Shown here: positions 1 through 7,068 of the stretch, piece by piece
How the letters are laid out: every line of letters begins with the position of its first letter
Numbering within the stretch: position 1 is the stretch's first letter
Assembly (NCBI GenBank): GCA_023428515.1
Contig: JAEYXI010000524.1
Location: 1-13,415 of the forward strand
Direction: 5' to 3'
Length of the DNA: 13,415 bases
From: Pseudomonadota bacterium
GTDB lineage: Bacteria > Pseudomonadota > Alphaproteobacteria > Rhizobiales > Rhizobiaceae
Program-made: the position numbers and the translations under genes
Notes under the pieces: model-generated
What the model was told of the DNA's origin: nothing
The model's database searches: none
What the model saw: only the letters and a program-made list of their open reading frames with translations

Positions 1-1
1 G

Positions 2-415
2 GACAAGGAAGCGGTGTTCGACGCCGCCGAGACGCTCGACCTGATGCTGGCGGCGATGACCGGCATGATGCGCGACATGACGATGGACGCCGCGGCGATG
101 AAACGCGCCGCCGGCGCCGGCTACTCGACCGCGACGGACCTGGCCGACTGGCTGGTCAGGACACTCGGCCTGCCCTTCCGCGAGGCGCATCATGTGACCG
201 GCCGTGCCGTGGCGTTGGCAGAACAGAAGAAGGTAGGACTGGAGAAGCTGGCGCTTGCCGACCTCCAGGCGATCAATCCTGGCATCACCGAGGACGTGTT
301 CTCGGTGCTATCCGTGCAGAATTCGGTGAAGAGCCGCGTGAGCTATGGCGGCACCGCGCCCTCGGAAGTGAAGAAACAGATCCGCGCCTGGAAGAAGCGG
401 CTGGCGAAAGCCTGA
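2..415 (+). CDS. argH: argininosuccinate lyase, C-terminal part (5' end outside window)
   Basis: Argininosuccinate lyase cleaves argininosuccinate to arginine and fumarate, the last step of arginine synthesis, as a cytoplasmic homotetramer of the fumarase/aspartase superfamily. The frame is open from base 2, so the true start lies upstream; about 137 C-terminal residues are visible out of roughly 460 usual for the family. The helical C-terminal domain is recognisable by the stretch ending in [13 protein letters not shown], by [15 protein letters not shown], and by the closing [13 protein letters not shown], all of which line up well with bacterial ArgH. The signature loop with the catalytic serine (GSSxMPxKxN) is upstream and not visible. 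The gene ends with TGA 86 bases before the lipoprotein start and points the same way as the lipoprotein and lysA. Nothing is odd in the visible part. Confidence 0.95.
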   Translation, partial: DKEAVFDAAETLDLMLAAMTGMMRDMTMDAAAMKRAAGAGYSTATDLADWLVRTLGLPFREAHHVTGRAVALAEQKKVGLEKLALADLQAINPGITEDVFSVLSVQNSVKSRVSYGGTAPSEVKKQIRAWKKRLAKA

Positions 416-500
416 ACGGCAGGCTCTTTTGCCGGGTGCAAAGCCGGAAAATTTTCGCTACAAGCGGCGAACGTATTTTCCCGGTAGGGCTTTCGGACGG

Positions 501-716
501 ATGGGCTCGATGAACGGCAGCAGGATTTTCACGGCGACCGCTCTGGTCCTGGTTGCGGTGGCGGTAGCCGGCTGCGGCCGCAAATCGGGTCTCGACACGC
601 CCTACCAGGCGCAGGTCGACGCCCGCAAGGAAGCCGAGAAGACGGGCGGGCCGATGCCGGCGGAGCCGAAGAAACCGGACAACGACAAGCCGTTCATCCT
701 CGATCCCCTTCTCTGA
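501..716 (+). CDS. small LptM/LppL-like lipoprotein between argH and lysA
   Basis: This is a predicted lipoprotein of about 71 residues. The N-terminus has a short positive region (MNGSR), a hydrophobic core and a lipobox V-A-G-C, so the mature protein would start at Cys with CGRKSGLDTPY and be lipid-anchored. The remainder is short, charged and proline-rich and ends in KPFILDPLL. A tiny lipoprotein with a C-G-x-K-x-x-L start next to lysA or dapF matches the LPAM_2 group: enterobacterial LptM (YifL), which helps mature the LPS translocon LptDE, and Pseudomonas LppL, which precedes lysA. That it acts on LptD here is inference. The start is uncertain: ATG at 501 or ATG at 510 both give a sound signal peptide, and neither has a strong Shine-Dalgarno. 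An in-frame TTG at 429 would put a charged stretch before the signal and is unlikely. It ends 19 bases before lysA, probably in the same transcript. Confidence 0.8.
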   Translation: MGSMNGSRIFTATALVLVAVAVAGCGRKSGLDTPYQAQVDARKEAEKTGGPMPAEPKKPDNDKPFILDPLL

Positions 717-735
717 TCGTTTCCGTACCTGGCAA

Positions 736-2001
<1,266 letters not shown>

Positions 2002-2016
2002 TCGCCCCATAACGAC

Positions 2017-2034
2017 CGTGAACAAACGTTCACG
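2017..2034. repeat. perfect 7-bp inverted repeat after lysA
   Basis: CGTGAAC at 2017-2023 and its exact complement GTTCACG at 2028-2034 are separated by AAAC. The element lies 16 bases after the lysA stop and 87 bases before the TIGR02302 gene. As RNA it would form a 7-bp hairpin with a 4-base loop, but it is followed by ATTTAG rather than a U run, so it is at best a weak intrinsic terminator. As DNA it is an 18-bp palindrome of a size typical for a dimeric repressor operator. Which reading applies cannot be decided from the sequence. Confidence 0.5.
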
Positions 2035-2120
2035 ATTTAGGGAACCGCCTCGCCTTTGCCGCACTTGCTGCTATCTTAAGGGTCCTCGGCTGCGCCACGG
2101 CGCGGTAACTGGAAGGGCCG

Positions 2121-4808
2121 ATGACGGAAACGAATGCGGCAGGAACTGACCTCGGTCTGACGGCCAGGCTGGCGCGGACGCGCTTTGCGGTCCGGGCCAC
2201 GATGGTCGTCGAACGCGGCTGGCCGCTCGTGCTTCCCTTCCTTCTGGTCGCAGGGCTGTTCGTCAGCCTCTCCTGGCTCGGCATCTTCCGCGTCCTGCCC
2301 GATCTGGTGCGGCTTGCCACCGTGGTCGGCTTCGGCATCGCCGCGATCGCCTCTCTCTATCCGCTGCGCTTCTATCGCCACCCGACATCGGGCGAGATCG
2401 ACCGGCGCATCGAGCGCGCCAACAAGCTCCTCCACACGCCCGTGCTGGTACAGACGGACCGGCTTGCCGGGCGCCAGGACCAAGGGACCGGCGCCTTCGC
2501 CGAAGCGTTGTGGCGCGAGCATCAGCGCCGCATGGCGGCGAGCCTGGGCGGTGTTGGCGGGGACCTGCCACGCACCCGCGTGCCCGAGCGCGATCCGTGG
2601 GGTATCCGCGCGGCGGCGGCGCTGCTGCTGGTGACTGCCTTCGCCTTCTCCTTCGGCCCGCTCGGCGGCACGCTCGGCGACGGCTTCAAGGCGCATGGCT
2701 GGATGGAGACGGTGCCGCCGCGCATCGACGCCTGGGTGACGCCGCCAGGCTATACCGGCAAGGCGCCGGTGTTCCTGACCTCGAACAGCAATGCGCCGAC
2801 CGCCAGCCAGGGGGCGAGCCAGCCTGCCGACCAGGCAGCGGCGCAACCGCCGCAGTCCTCCTTCACCGTGCCCGAGAACAGCGAGCTGTCGCTGCGCGTG
2901 ACCGGCGGTTCGGGAGCGGAGACGCTCGCCTTCACGGACGCCGCCGGAAACACCAGGGATATCGCACCGCAGGGCGCGCCCGAGGCACAGAACGGCGAAG
3001 CCGCCAATGCCGATGCATCGGCGCCAGCGCCCACCGGCCCGGCGGGCGTGCGCCAGTTTGCGGGCAAGCTGACCACCGACGGCGTTCTCACGCTGAAGTC
3101 CGGCGAGCGCAACATCTCGAGCTGGACATTCGCGGTGACGCCGGACAATCCGCCGGTCATCCGCTTCTCCGACGAGCCGAAGCGCGCGGTGAACGGGGCG
3201 CTGGAGCTCGCCTATGAGGTCGAGGACGACTACGGCGCGACCGAGGCATTCGCGCAATTCGAGCTGGAGGATGCGCCAGCGGCCAATGCGCACCCGCTCT
3301 ACCGCGCGCCGGAGATGAAGCTCAGCCTGCCCCGCCGCGACGCCAAGGGACCGGCGGCGAAGACGTCACGCGACCTGACCGAGCATGTCTGGGCGGGATC
3401 GCGCGTGAAGCTGACGCTGAAGGCCAAGGATGCCGCCGGCCAGAAGGCGGCGAGCGAGACCAAGACTTTCGCGATGCCGGAGAAGATCTTCACCAATCCG
3501 CTCGCCAGGGCGGTGGTCGAGCATCGCAAGCTCTTCTCGCTGGACACCAACCGCAAGCAGGACGTGCTCGACCTGATCGACGCGATCACGATCAGGCCCG
3601 AGGATACGTTCGACAACCCCTCGCACTATCTCGGCATCATGGCGGGGCGTACGCAGCTCGATATGGCCGCGACCGACGAACAGCTGCGCGAGGTTGCCGA
3701 CTACATGTGGGAGATGGCGCTGTCGATCGAGGACGGCGACCTGTCGGCGGCGGAGAAGCGCCTGCGGCAGGCGCAGCAGGCCCTTCAGGAGGCGCTGGAG
3801 AACAACGCTTCCGACGAGGAAATCGACAAGCTGATGGCCGAATTGCGCGAGGCCATGGACGAGTTCCTGCGCGAAATCGCCGAGCGGGCGATGCAGAACC
3901 CGAACATGGCCGAGAACATGCCGCAGAACGGCCAGGAGCTTCGCCAGAGCGACCTGCAGCGCATGCTTGACCAGATCGAGAACCTGGCCAAGTCGGGCAA
4001 TCGCGACCAGGCCAAGGACCTGCTGGCGCAACTGCAGGAGATGATGAACAACCTGCAGGCCGGCCGCCAGCAGCCCGGCCAGAACGGGCAGCAGAATTCC
4101 GAGATGCGCCAGCAGATGGACAAGCTCGGCGAGATCATGCGCCGCCAGCAGGAGATGATGAACGAGACGTTCCGCATGGACCAGATGCAGCGCGGACAGC
4201 AGCAGCAGGGTCCGGGCGGCGAACAGCAGCAGGGCGAGAACGGCGAGGGTCAGCAGCCCGGACAGCAGGGGCAAGGCCAGCAGCCTGGCCAGGGCCAGCC
4301 GATGACGCCGGAGGAATTCGCCGAGGCGATGCGCCAACTTCAGCAGGGCCAGGGCCAGTTGCAGGGTGACCTGGAAGCGCTGATGAAGGGCCTGGAGGGC
4401 ATGGGTATGCAGCCGGGCGAAGGGTTCGGCGAGGCCGGCGATGCAATGGGCGAGGCGGAAGGGTCGCTCGGCCGCGGCGAAGGCGACCGCGCCGTCGGCC
4501 AGCAGGGCCGCGCGCTGGAAGCCTTGCGCAAGGGCGCGCAGGACATGATGAACCAGATGATGCAGGCCATGCAGGGCGAGGAGGGCGGCGGCCAGGAAGG
4601 CGGACGCCAGCAGAATGCCGACCGCGACCCGCTCGGCCGCCCGCGCGCCACGCGCGGTCCTGATTTCGGCGATTCCGTCACCGTGCCCGACGAGATCGAC
4701 GTACAGCGCGCCCGCCAGATCCTCGAGGCGATCCGCAAGCGGCTCGGCAACGCGCTGAGCCCCGAGCTGGAGCGCAGCTATCTCGAACGGCTGCTGGAGA
4801 TGAAGTAG
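2121..4808 (+). CDS. TIGR02302/DUF4175 family membrane protein, function unknown
   Basis: This 895-residue protein matches the alphaproteobacterial TIGR02302 family (DUF4175), whose members are about 850 residues with two or three N-terminal membrane helices and a long Gln/Gly-rich C-terminal region; no function is established. The start ATG follows GGAAGG by 5 bases. Membrane helices are visible at about 35-55, 62-82 and 163-183. Residues 200-455 look like beta-rich extracytoplasmic domains, interrupted by an Ala/Pro/Gln linker at 222-246 and an Ala/Pro-rich linker at 282-308. Residues 515-690 are highly charged, Gln- and Met-rich and probably coiled coil (for instance EKRLRQAQQALQEALE). Residues 690-830 are low complexity. 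The last 45 residues are ordinary again, with PDEIDVQRARQILEAIRKRL and a final RSYLERLLEMK. It lies 119 bases after lysA, so it may have its own promoter. An envelope role is inferred from topology and neighbours only. Confidence 0.9.
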   Translation: MTETNAAGTDLGLTARLARTRFAVRATMVVERGWPLVLPFLLVAGLFVSLSWLGIFRVLPDLVRLATVVGFGIAAIASLYPLRFYRHPTSGEIDRRIERANKLLHTPVLVQTDRLAGRQDQGTGAFAEALWREHQRRMAASLGGVGGDLPRTRVPERDPWGIRAAAALLLVTAFAFSFGPLGGTLGDGFKAHGWMETVPPRIDAWVTPPGYTGKAPVFLTSNSNAPTASQGASQPADQAAAQPPQSSFTVPENSELSLRVTGGSGAETLAFTDAAGNTRDIAPQGAPEAQNGEAANADASAPAPTGPAGVRQFAGKLTTDGVLTLKSGERNISSWTFAVTPDNPPVIRFSDEPKRAVNGALELAYEVEDDYGATEAFAQFELEDAPAANAHPLYRAPEMKLSLPRRDAKGPAAKTSRDLTEHVWAGSRVKLTLKAKDAAGQKAASETKTFAMPEKIFTNPLARAVVEHRKLFSLDTNRKQDVLDLIDAITIRPEDTFDNPSHYLGIMAGRTQLDMAATDEQLREVADYMWEMALSIEDGDLSAAEKRLRQAQQALQEALENNASDEEIDKLMAELREAMDEFLREIAERAMQNPNMAENMPQNGQELRQSDLQRMLDQIENLAKSGNRDQAKDLLAQLQEMMNNLQAGRQQPGQNGQQNSEMRQQMDKLGEIMRRQQEMMNETFRMDQMQRGQQQQGPGGEQQQGENGEGQQPGQQGQGQQPGQGQPMTPEEFAEAMRQLQQGQGQLQGDLEALMKGLEGMGMQPGEGFGEAGDAMGEAEGSLGRGEGDRAVGQQGRALEALRKGAQDMMNQMMQAMQGEEGGGQEGGRQQNADRDPLGRPRATRGPDFGDSVTVPDEIDVQRARQILEAIRKRLGNALSPELERSYLERLLEMK
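4188..4304 (+). repeat. Gln/Gly/Pro low-complexity coding repeat inside the TIGR02302 gene
   Basis: Codons for residues 690-728 are almost entirely CAG, GGC and CCG or CCC, giving imperfect repeats of the type GQQPGQ and QQQG. Similar but looser Q/M/G-rich sequence extends on both sides (about residues 590-830). The segment stays in frame and joins two regions with family-like sequence, so it is part of the protein and not a frameshift. Such CAG-rich tracts are prone to length change by slippage. Confidence 0.75.
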
Positions 4809-4939
4809 ACGCTCTCGCGTCCAGCCTGCGATTGCCGGACGACCCGAAAAGCGCTGTCGCTCACCTGATGTGGCGTTCGACGGGCGTCGCGAAGCCGCTT
4901 CAGCCCGGCAGCCATGGCAAAGTCGTAACAGGTCAGCAT
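4778..4939 (-). CDS. possible 53-residue small protein, unknown
   Basis: A short frame on the minus strand begins MLTCYDFAMAAGLKRLRDAR and ends YFISSSRSR. The case for it is the ribosome binding site: AGGGAGG at 4951-4945 ends exactly 5 bases before the ATG at 4939 (a second in-frame ATG at 4942 sits too close to it). An upstream in-frame GTG at 4996 lacks such a site. About 70% of third positions are G or C, somewhat below the neighbours. The product is basic, with one Cys and no clear membrane segment or signal peptide. The last 31 bases overlap the 3' end of the convergent TIGR02302 gene. It lies 78 bases downstream of the GST stop, beyond the palindrome at 4988-5009. I do not recognise the family; it could be a real small protein, a leader peptide or a chance frame. 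Confidence 0.4.
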   Translation of the reverse strand: MLTCYDFAMAAGLKRLRDARRTPHQVSDSAFRVVRQSQAGRESVYFISSSRSR

Positions 4940-4987
4940 CATAACCTCCCTTTGCTCTTTTGCATGGAGGCCAAGGTAGCAGATTGC

Positions 4988-5009
4988 TGCTGACACCTGC
5001 CTGTCAGCA
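4988..5009. repeat. perfect 8-bp inverted repeat downstream of the GST gene
   Basis: TGCTGACA at 4988-4995 and TGTCAGCA at 5002-5009 are exact complements around a 6-base centre. Because CTG is doubled on the left, a second register also exists: ATTGCTG at 4983-4989 pairs with CAGCAAT at 5005-5011. The element starts 8 bases after the GST stop (reading the minus strand) and ends 48 bases before the small-gene start. There is no T run on either strand, so it is either an RNA hairpin protecting or ending the hpt-GST transcript, or a dimer-binding operator for the small gene. Confidence 0.5.
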
Positions 5010-5017
5010 ATACTCCA

Positions 5018-5668
5018 TCAGGAGTTTGGCAGGCCGGGATCGCTCTTGAGCAGGGACTGTCGTTGCGAAAACGCAGCCCACCATCCCGACAGCTTTTGGT
5101 GGCGAGGCAGTTCGGAGCGGCCCTCCTCCGCTGCGGTGAAGAAAGCGATCATCGCGCCGAGGTGGAGGTCGGCCAGGGAGAGGGACGAGCCGACAAGGAA
5201 GGCGCCGCCCGTGGCGAGCCCGTCGAGCGCGGCCAGTATGGTTTTCGAGCGCTCCAGGCCTTCGGCGATCATCGCCTCGTTTGCGGTTCCGCCCATTGCC
5301 GGACTGAACACGCGCTGCGCGAAGACCTGCCGAACCAGAGGCCAGTAGGCGTAGGAGTCGGCCACGGCGATAATCTGGTTCATGCGGGCGCGTTCCCTGG
5401 GATCGCTCGGCTGAAGCGGTGTGCCCGCGAACGCTTCATCGACATAGCGGGTGATCGCGGTGGTTTCGTAGAGCACGAAACCGTCATGGACGAGCGTCGG
5501 CACGCGGCCGAAAGGATTGAGAGCGAGATAGGATTGAGGGATCGGCTCGTCGAAAGGATCGACCTCGACATGCGTCCAGCCGAGGTTCTTCTCGATCATC
5601 GCCATGGCGACGATGCGCAGATAGACGCTATAGCGGAGGCCGTGCAGTTCGAGCTTCGGCTCGGCCAT
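5018..5668 (-). CDS. glutathione S-transferase family protein
   Basis: This 216-residue cytosolic-type GST would conjugate glutathione to electrophiles or reduce substrates with it; the substrate is unknown. The N-terminal thioredoxin-like domain (about 1-80) has the NPFGRVPTL motif at 51-59 with the cis-proline P57, and YETTAITRYVD at 67-77, where E68-T69 would hold the gamma-glutamyl end of glutathione. Y13 or S14 is the candidate catalytic residue. The helical C-terminal domain has SLADLHLGAM at 164-173, the N-capping and hydrophobic-staple motif of the fold. The start at 5668 was chosen because the family's first beta strand begins right after it (PKLELHG); longer forms would run back through hpt in another frame. 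It starts 4 bases after the hpt stop, so the two are surely co-transcribed and probably translationally coupled. The Shine-Dalgarno is poor. Confidence 0.92.
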   Translation of the reverse strand: MAEPKLELHGLRYSVYLRIVAMAMIEKNLGWTHVEVDPFDEPIPQSYLALNPFGRVPTLVHDGFVLYETTAITRYVDEAFAGTPLQPSDPRERARMNQIIAVADSYAYWPLVRQVFAQRVFSPAMGGTANEAMIAEGLERSKTILAALDGLATGGAFLVGSSLSLADLHLGAMIAFFTAAEEGRSELPRHQKLSGWWAAFSQRQSLLKSDPGLPNS

Positions 5669-5672
5669 CCGC

Positions 5673-6215
5673 TCAGGCGTCGCCCTTGACGATGCCGACG
5701 AAGGGCAGTTCGCGGAAGGCATGCGCCACGTCCATGCCGTAGCCGACAACGAAATAATCCGGGCATTCGAAGCCGACATAGTCGGCATCGAGCGTCGTCT
5801 GGCGGCGCATATGCTTGTCGAGCAGCACGGCGATCGAGCAGCTCTTCGCGCCGCGCGAAAGCATCAGCTCGCGCGTGAACTTCAGCGTCTTGCCCGATTC
5901 CAGTATGTCGTCGATGAGGAGCACGTCGCGGCCGGCGACCTCGTTGTCGATGTCGCGCAGGACCCTCACCTCGCCGCTGGTCGTGCCGGAGCCATAGCTG
6001 GAGATGAAGATGAACTCGACTTCCGGCGACAGGCCGACATCGTGCATGGCGCGGATGAGGTCCGCGGCGAAGATGAATGACCCCTTGAGGATCGAGATGA
6101 CTAGCAGGTCGTGATAATCCTTGCCGGCTATCTCCTTGGCGAGCTCGAGATTGCGCCTGGCGATTGCCGACGCGGAGAACAGGACCTCGATCTCCTTGCC
6201 CCTGACGACTGGCAT
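5673..6215 (-). CDS. hpt: hypoxanthine phosphoribosyltransferase
   Basis: Hpt salvages hypoxanthine (often also guanine) with PRPP to form IMP or GMP in the cytoplasm. The 180-residue length is typical. The PRPP-binding signature VLLIDDILESGKT is at 98-110, with the acidic pair D102-D103. LKGS at 43-46 forms the pyrophosphate loop, SSYG at 72-75 belongs to the mobile loop that closes over the active site, K134 is in LLDKH, and DYFVVGYGMD at 153-162 forms the purine pocket. The start ATG follows the stop of the DUF3426-type gene by 10 bases, and an AGGA sequence overlapping that stop codon (TAG) serves as ribosome binding site, so it is the middle gene of a minus-strand operon. Nothing is missing or odd. 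Confidence 0.96.
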   Translation of the reverse strand: MPVVRGKEIEVLFSASAIARRNLELAKEIAGKDYHDLLVISILKGSFIFAADLIRAMHDVGLSPEVEFIFISSYGSGTTSGEVRVLRDIDNEVAGRDVLLIDDILESGKTLKFTRELMLSRGAKSCSIAVLLDKHMRRQTTLDADYVGFECPDYFVVGYGMDVAHAFRELPFVGIVKGDA

Positions 6216-6225
6216 TGACGTATTC

Positions 6226-6885
6226 CTATTCCGCGAAGGTAACCGAAACGGTCTTCACACCGTTCTTAGGCACATCGAGACGGCTGGAAAAGGCGAATGT
6301 TTCGCCAGGAGCCAGAGGACGGCCCGATGTCCCCAGCCTGTAGCGGGTGATGCGGCCGTCATTGTCGGTGACCGCGATCTCCAGCGCCGGCAAGTGCTCG
6401 ACGGCCTCGCCGTCATTTGCTGCCTCACCATCGACGAGCAGGATCGCCTTGGCGCCCGAGGCGTCGACGCGCGAGGTGACGTCGGAAATGCGCAAGGCGC
6501 TTGCAGGTGCTTCCAGAGCGGCGAACGGGACGCCGCGTACCAGGGCGTGGCCACCGGAAATCCAGAAGGCGGCAAGCACGAGGCCGATGCCGACGGTCCA
6601 GAAGAGCGGACCGCCACGCGCGGACTTGCGAGGCTCGGCCGGGGGGTCCGGCCGGCGCAGCATGTCCATGCCGCCGGAAGGCGCTGCGGCCGAGCCGATC
6701 GTTGCGGCAGGCTCCGGTGACGCAGGGCCGTCGAGCGCTTTCGGTCCGACGCCCGGCGGCTCGGAAGGCAGACTGATGTACTCGGCGTCGATGATGTCGC
6801 CGGTAGGCGCGCCGCCGACAGGGCCTTGCGGCGGGTCGGTCATGATTTCGCCGGAAAAGGCGCGTGGCTTCGAGCCGTCAGCCAT
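6226..6885 (-). CDS. DUF3426-type single-pass membrane protein lacking the zinc ribbon
   Basis: The 219-residue product has a low-complexity Pro/Gly/Ala-rich cytoplasmic N-terminus (1-92), one membrane helix at about 94-111, and a C-terminal beta-sandwich-like domain at about 128-219. The pattern LRISDVTSRV, then ILLVDGEAAN, LPALEIAVTDNDG and RPLAPGETFAFSSRL is typical of DUF3426. Proteins of this type usually start with an MJ0042 zinc ribbon with CxxC pairs. Here there is no cysteine in the whole protein, nor in the 19 in-frame codons between the start and the upstream TGA at 6945-6943. The start ATG has AAGGA about 10 bases upstream; M15 at 6843 is a possible later start. The gene is divergent from ftsE and leads the operon with hpt and the GST. 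Function unknown. Confidence 0.78.
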   Translation of the reverse strand: MADGSKPRAFSGEIMTDPPQGPVGGAPTGDIIDAEYISLPSEPPGVGPKALDGPASPEPAATIGSAAAPSGGMDMLRRPDPPAEPRKSARGGPLFWTVGIGLVLAAFWISGGHALVRGVPFAALEAPASALRISDVTSRVDASGAKAILLVDGEAANDGEAVEHLPALEIAVTDNDGRITRYRLGTSGRPLAPGETFAFSSRLDVPKNGVKTVSVTFAE

Positions 6886-6972
6886 CTGCCGGCCATCCTT
6901 TCGAACCGTGTTACTTGCAGGTAAACCGAAATGGTTAATGCTTCACGACTTTGGCCTGTTTCGGGGCCGAAA

Positions 6973-6988
6973 TTAACGGATGATTAAC
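6973..6988 (+). promoter_or_regulatory. CtrA-type binding box in the ftsE / DUF3426 divergent region
   Basis: TTAA at 6973-6976, seven bases, then TTAAC at 6984-6988 is an exact match to the full CtrA consensus TTAA-N7-TTAAC, each half preceded by A and followed by C. CtrA is the master cell-cycle response regulator of Alphaproteobacteria. A lone half site GGTTAA lies nearby at 6933-6938. The box sits 80 bases from the ftsE start and 87 from the divergent start, so either or both could be controlled. Binding is inferred from the motif only. Confidence 0.6.
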
Positions 6989-7019
6989 CATACGGGACCG
7001 ATGGTCGATCGTAGCCGAA

Positions 7020-7048
7020 CGGCTTCGACGCGTGAATCGGCGAAGCCG
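7020..7048 (+). promoter_or_regulatory. 8-bp hairpin in the ftsE leader with a GANTC site in its loop
   Basis: CGGCTTCG at 7020-7027 is the exact complement of CGAAGCCG at 7041-7048 around a 13-base loop. The loop holds GAATC at 7034-7038, a GANTC site of the CcrM methyltransferase. A smaller hairpin, GCCG-AA-CGGC at 7014-7023, uses part of the same left arm, so the two cannot form together. The stem ends 5 bases before the GAGGT ribosome binding site (7054-7058). Confidence 0.45.
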
Positions 7049-7068
7049 CAATCGAGGTTATCCAGCAA

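Noticed and set aside
417..445. Hairpins after argH (CGGCA/TGCCG and TTTGC/GCAAA) as an argH terminator
   Set aside because: Stems are 5 bp with bulges or wide loops, and the AAAATTTT behind them is 4 bases further on; too weak to call.
2017..2034. Possible LexA (SOS) box, since GAAC-N4-GTTC resembles the Gram-positive motif
   Set aside because: Alphaproteobacterial LexA uses the direct repeat GTTC-N7-GTTC, which is not present here, and neither neighbour is a typical SOS gene.
2002..2120. Sigma-70 promoter for the TIGR02302 gene (TATCTT near 2073 as -10)
   Set aside because: No acceptable -35 hexamer sits 16-19 bases upstream, so the call would be guesswork.
4188..4304. CAG/GGC-rich tract as a sign of frameshift or a recent repeat expansion
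   Set aside because: The frame stays open through it and the family normally carries such a Gln/Gly-rich segment, so it is a normal part of the protein; strain-to-strain length change remains possible.
4808..4821. GACGC-TCTC-GCGTC hairpin right at the end of the TIGR02302 gene as a terminator
   Set aside because: The stem is only 5 bp and no T run follows; it may arise by chance in GC-rich DNA.
4895..4942. Likeness of the small-gene start (MLTCYDFAMAAGL) to the N-terminal motif of PanB
   Set aside because: The likeness covers about a dozen residues and stops; the following residues lack the PanB GDS motif, so a panB remnant is not supported.
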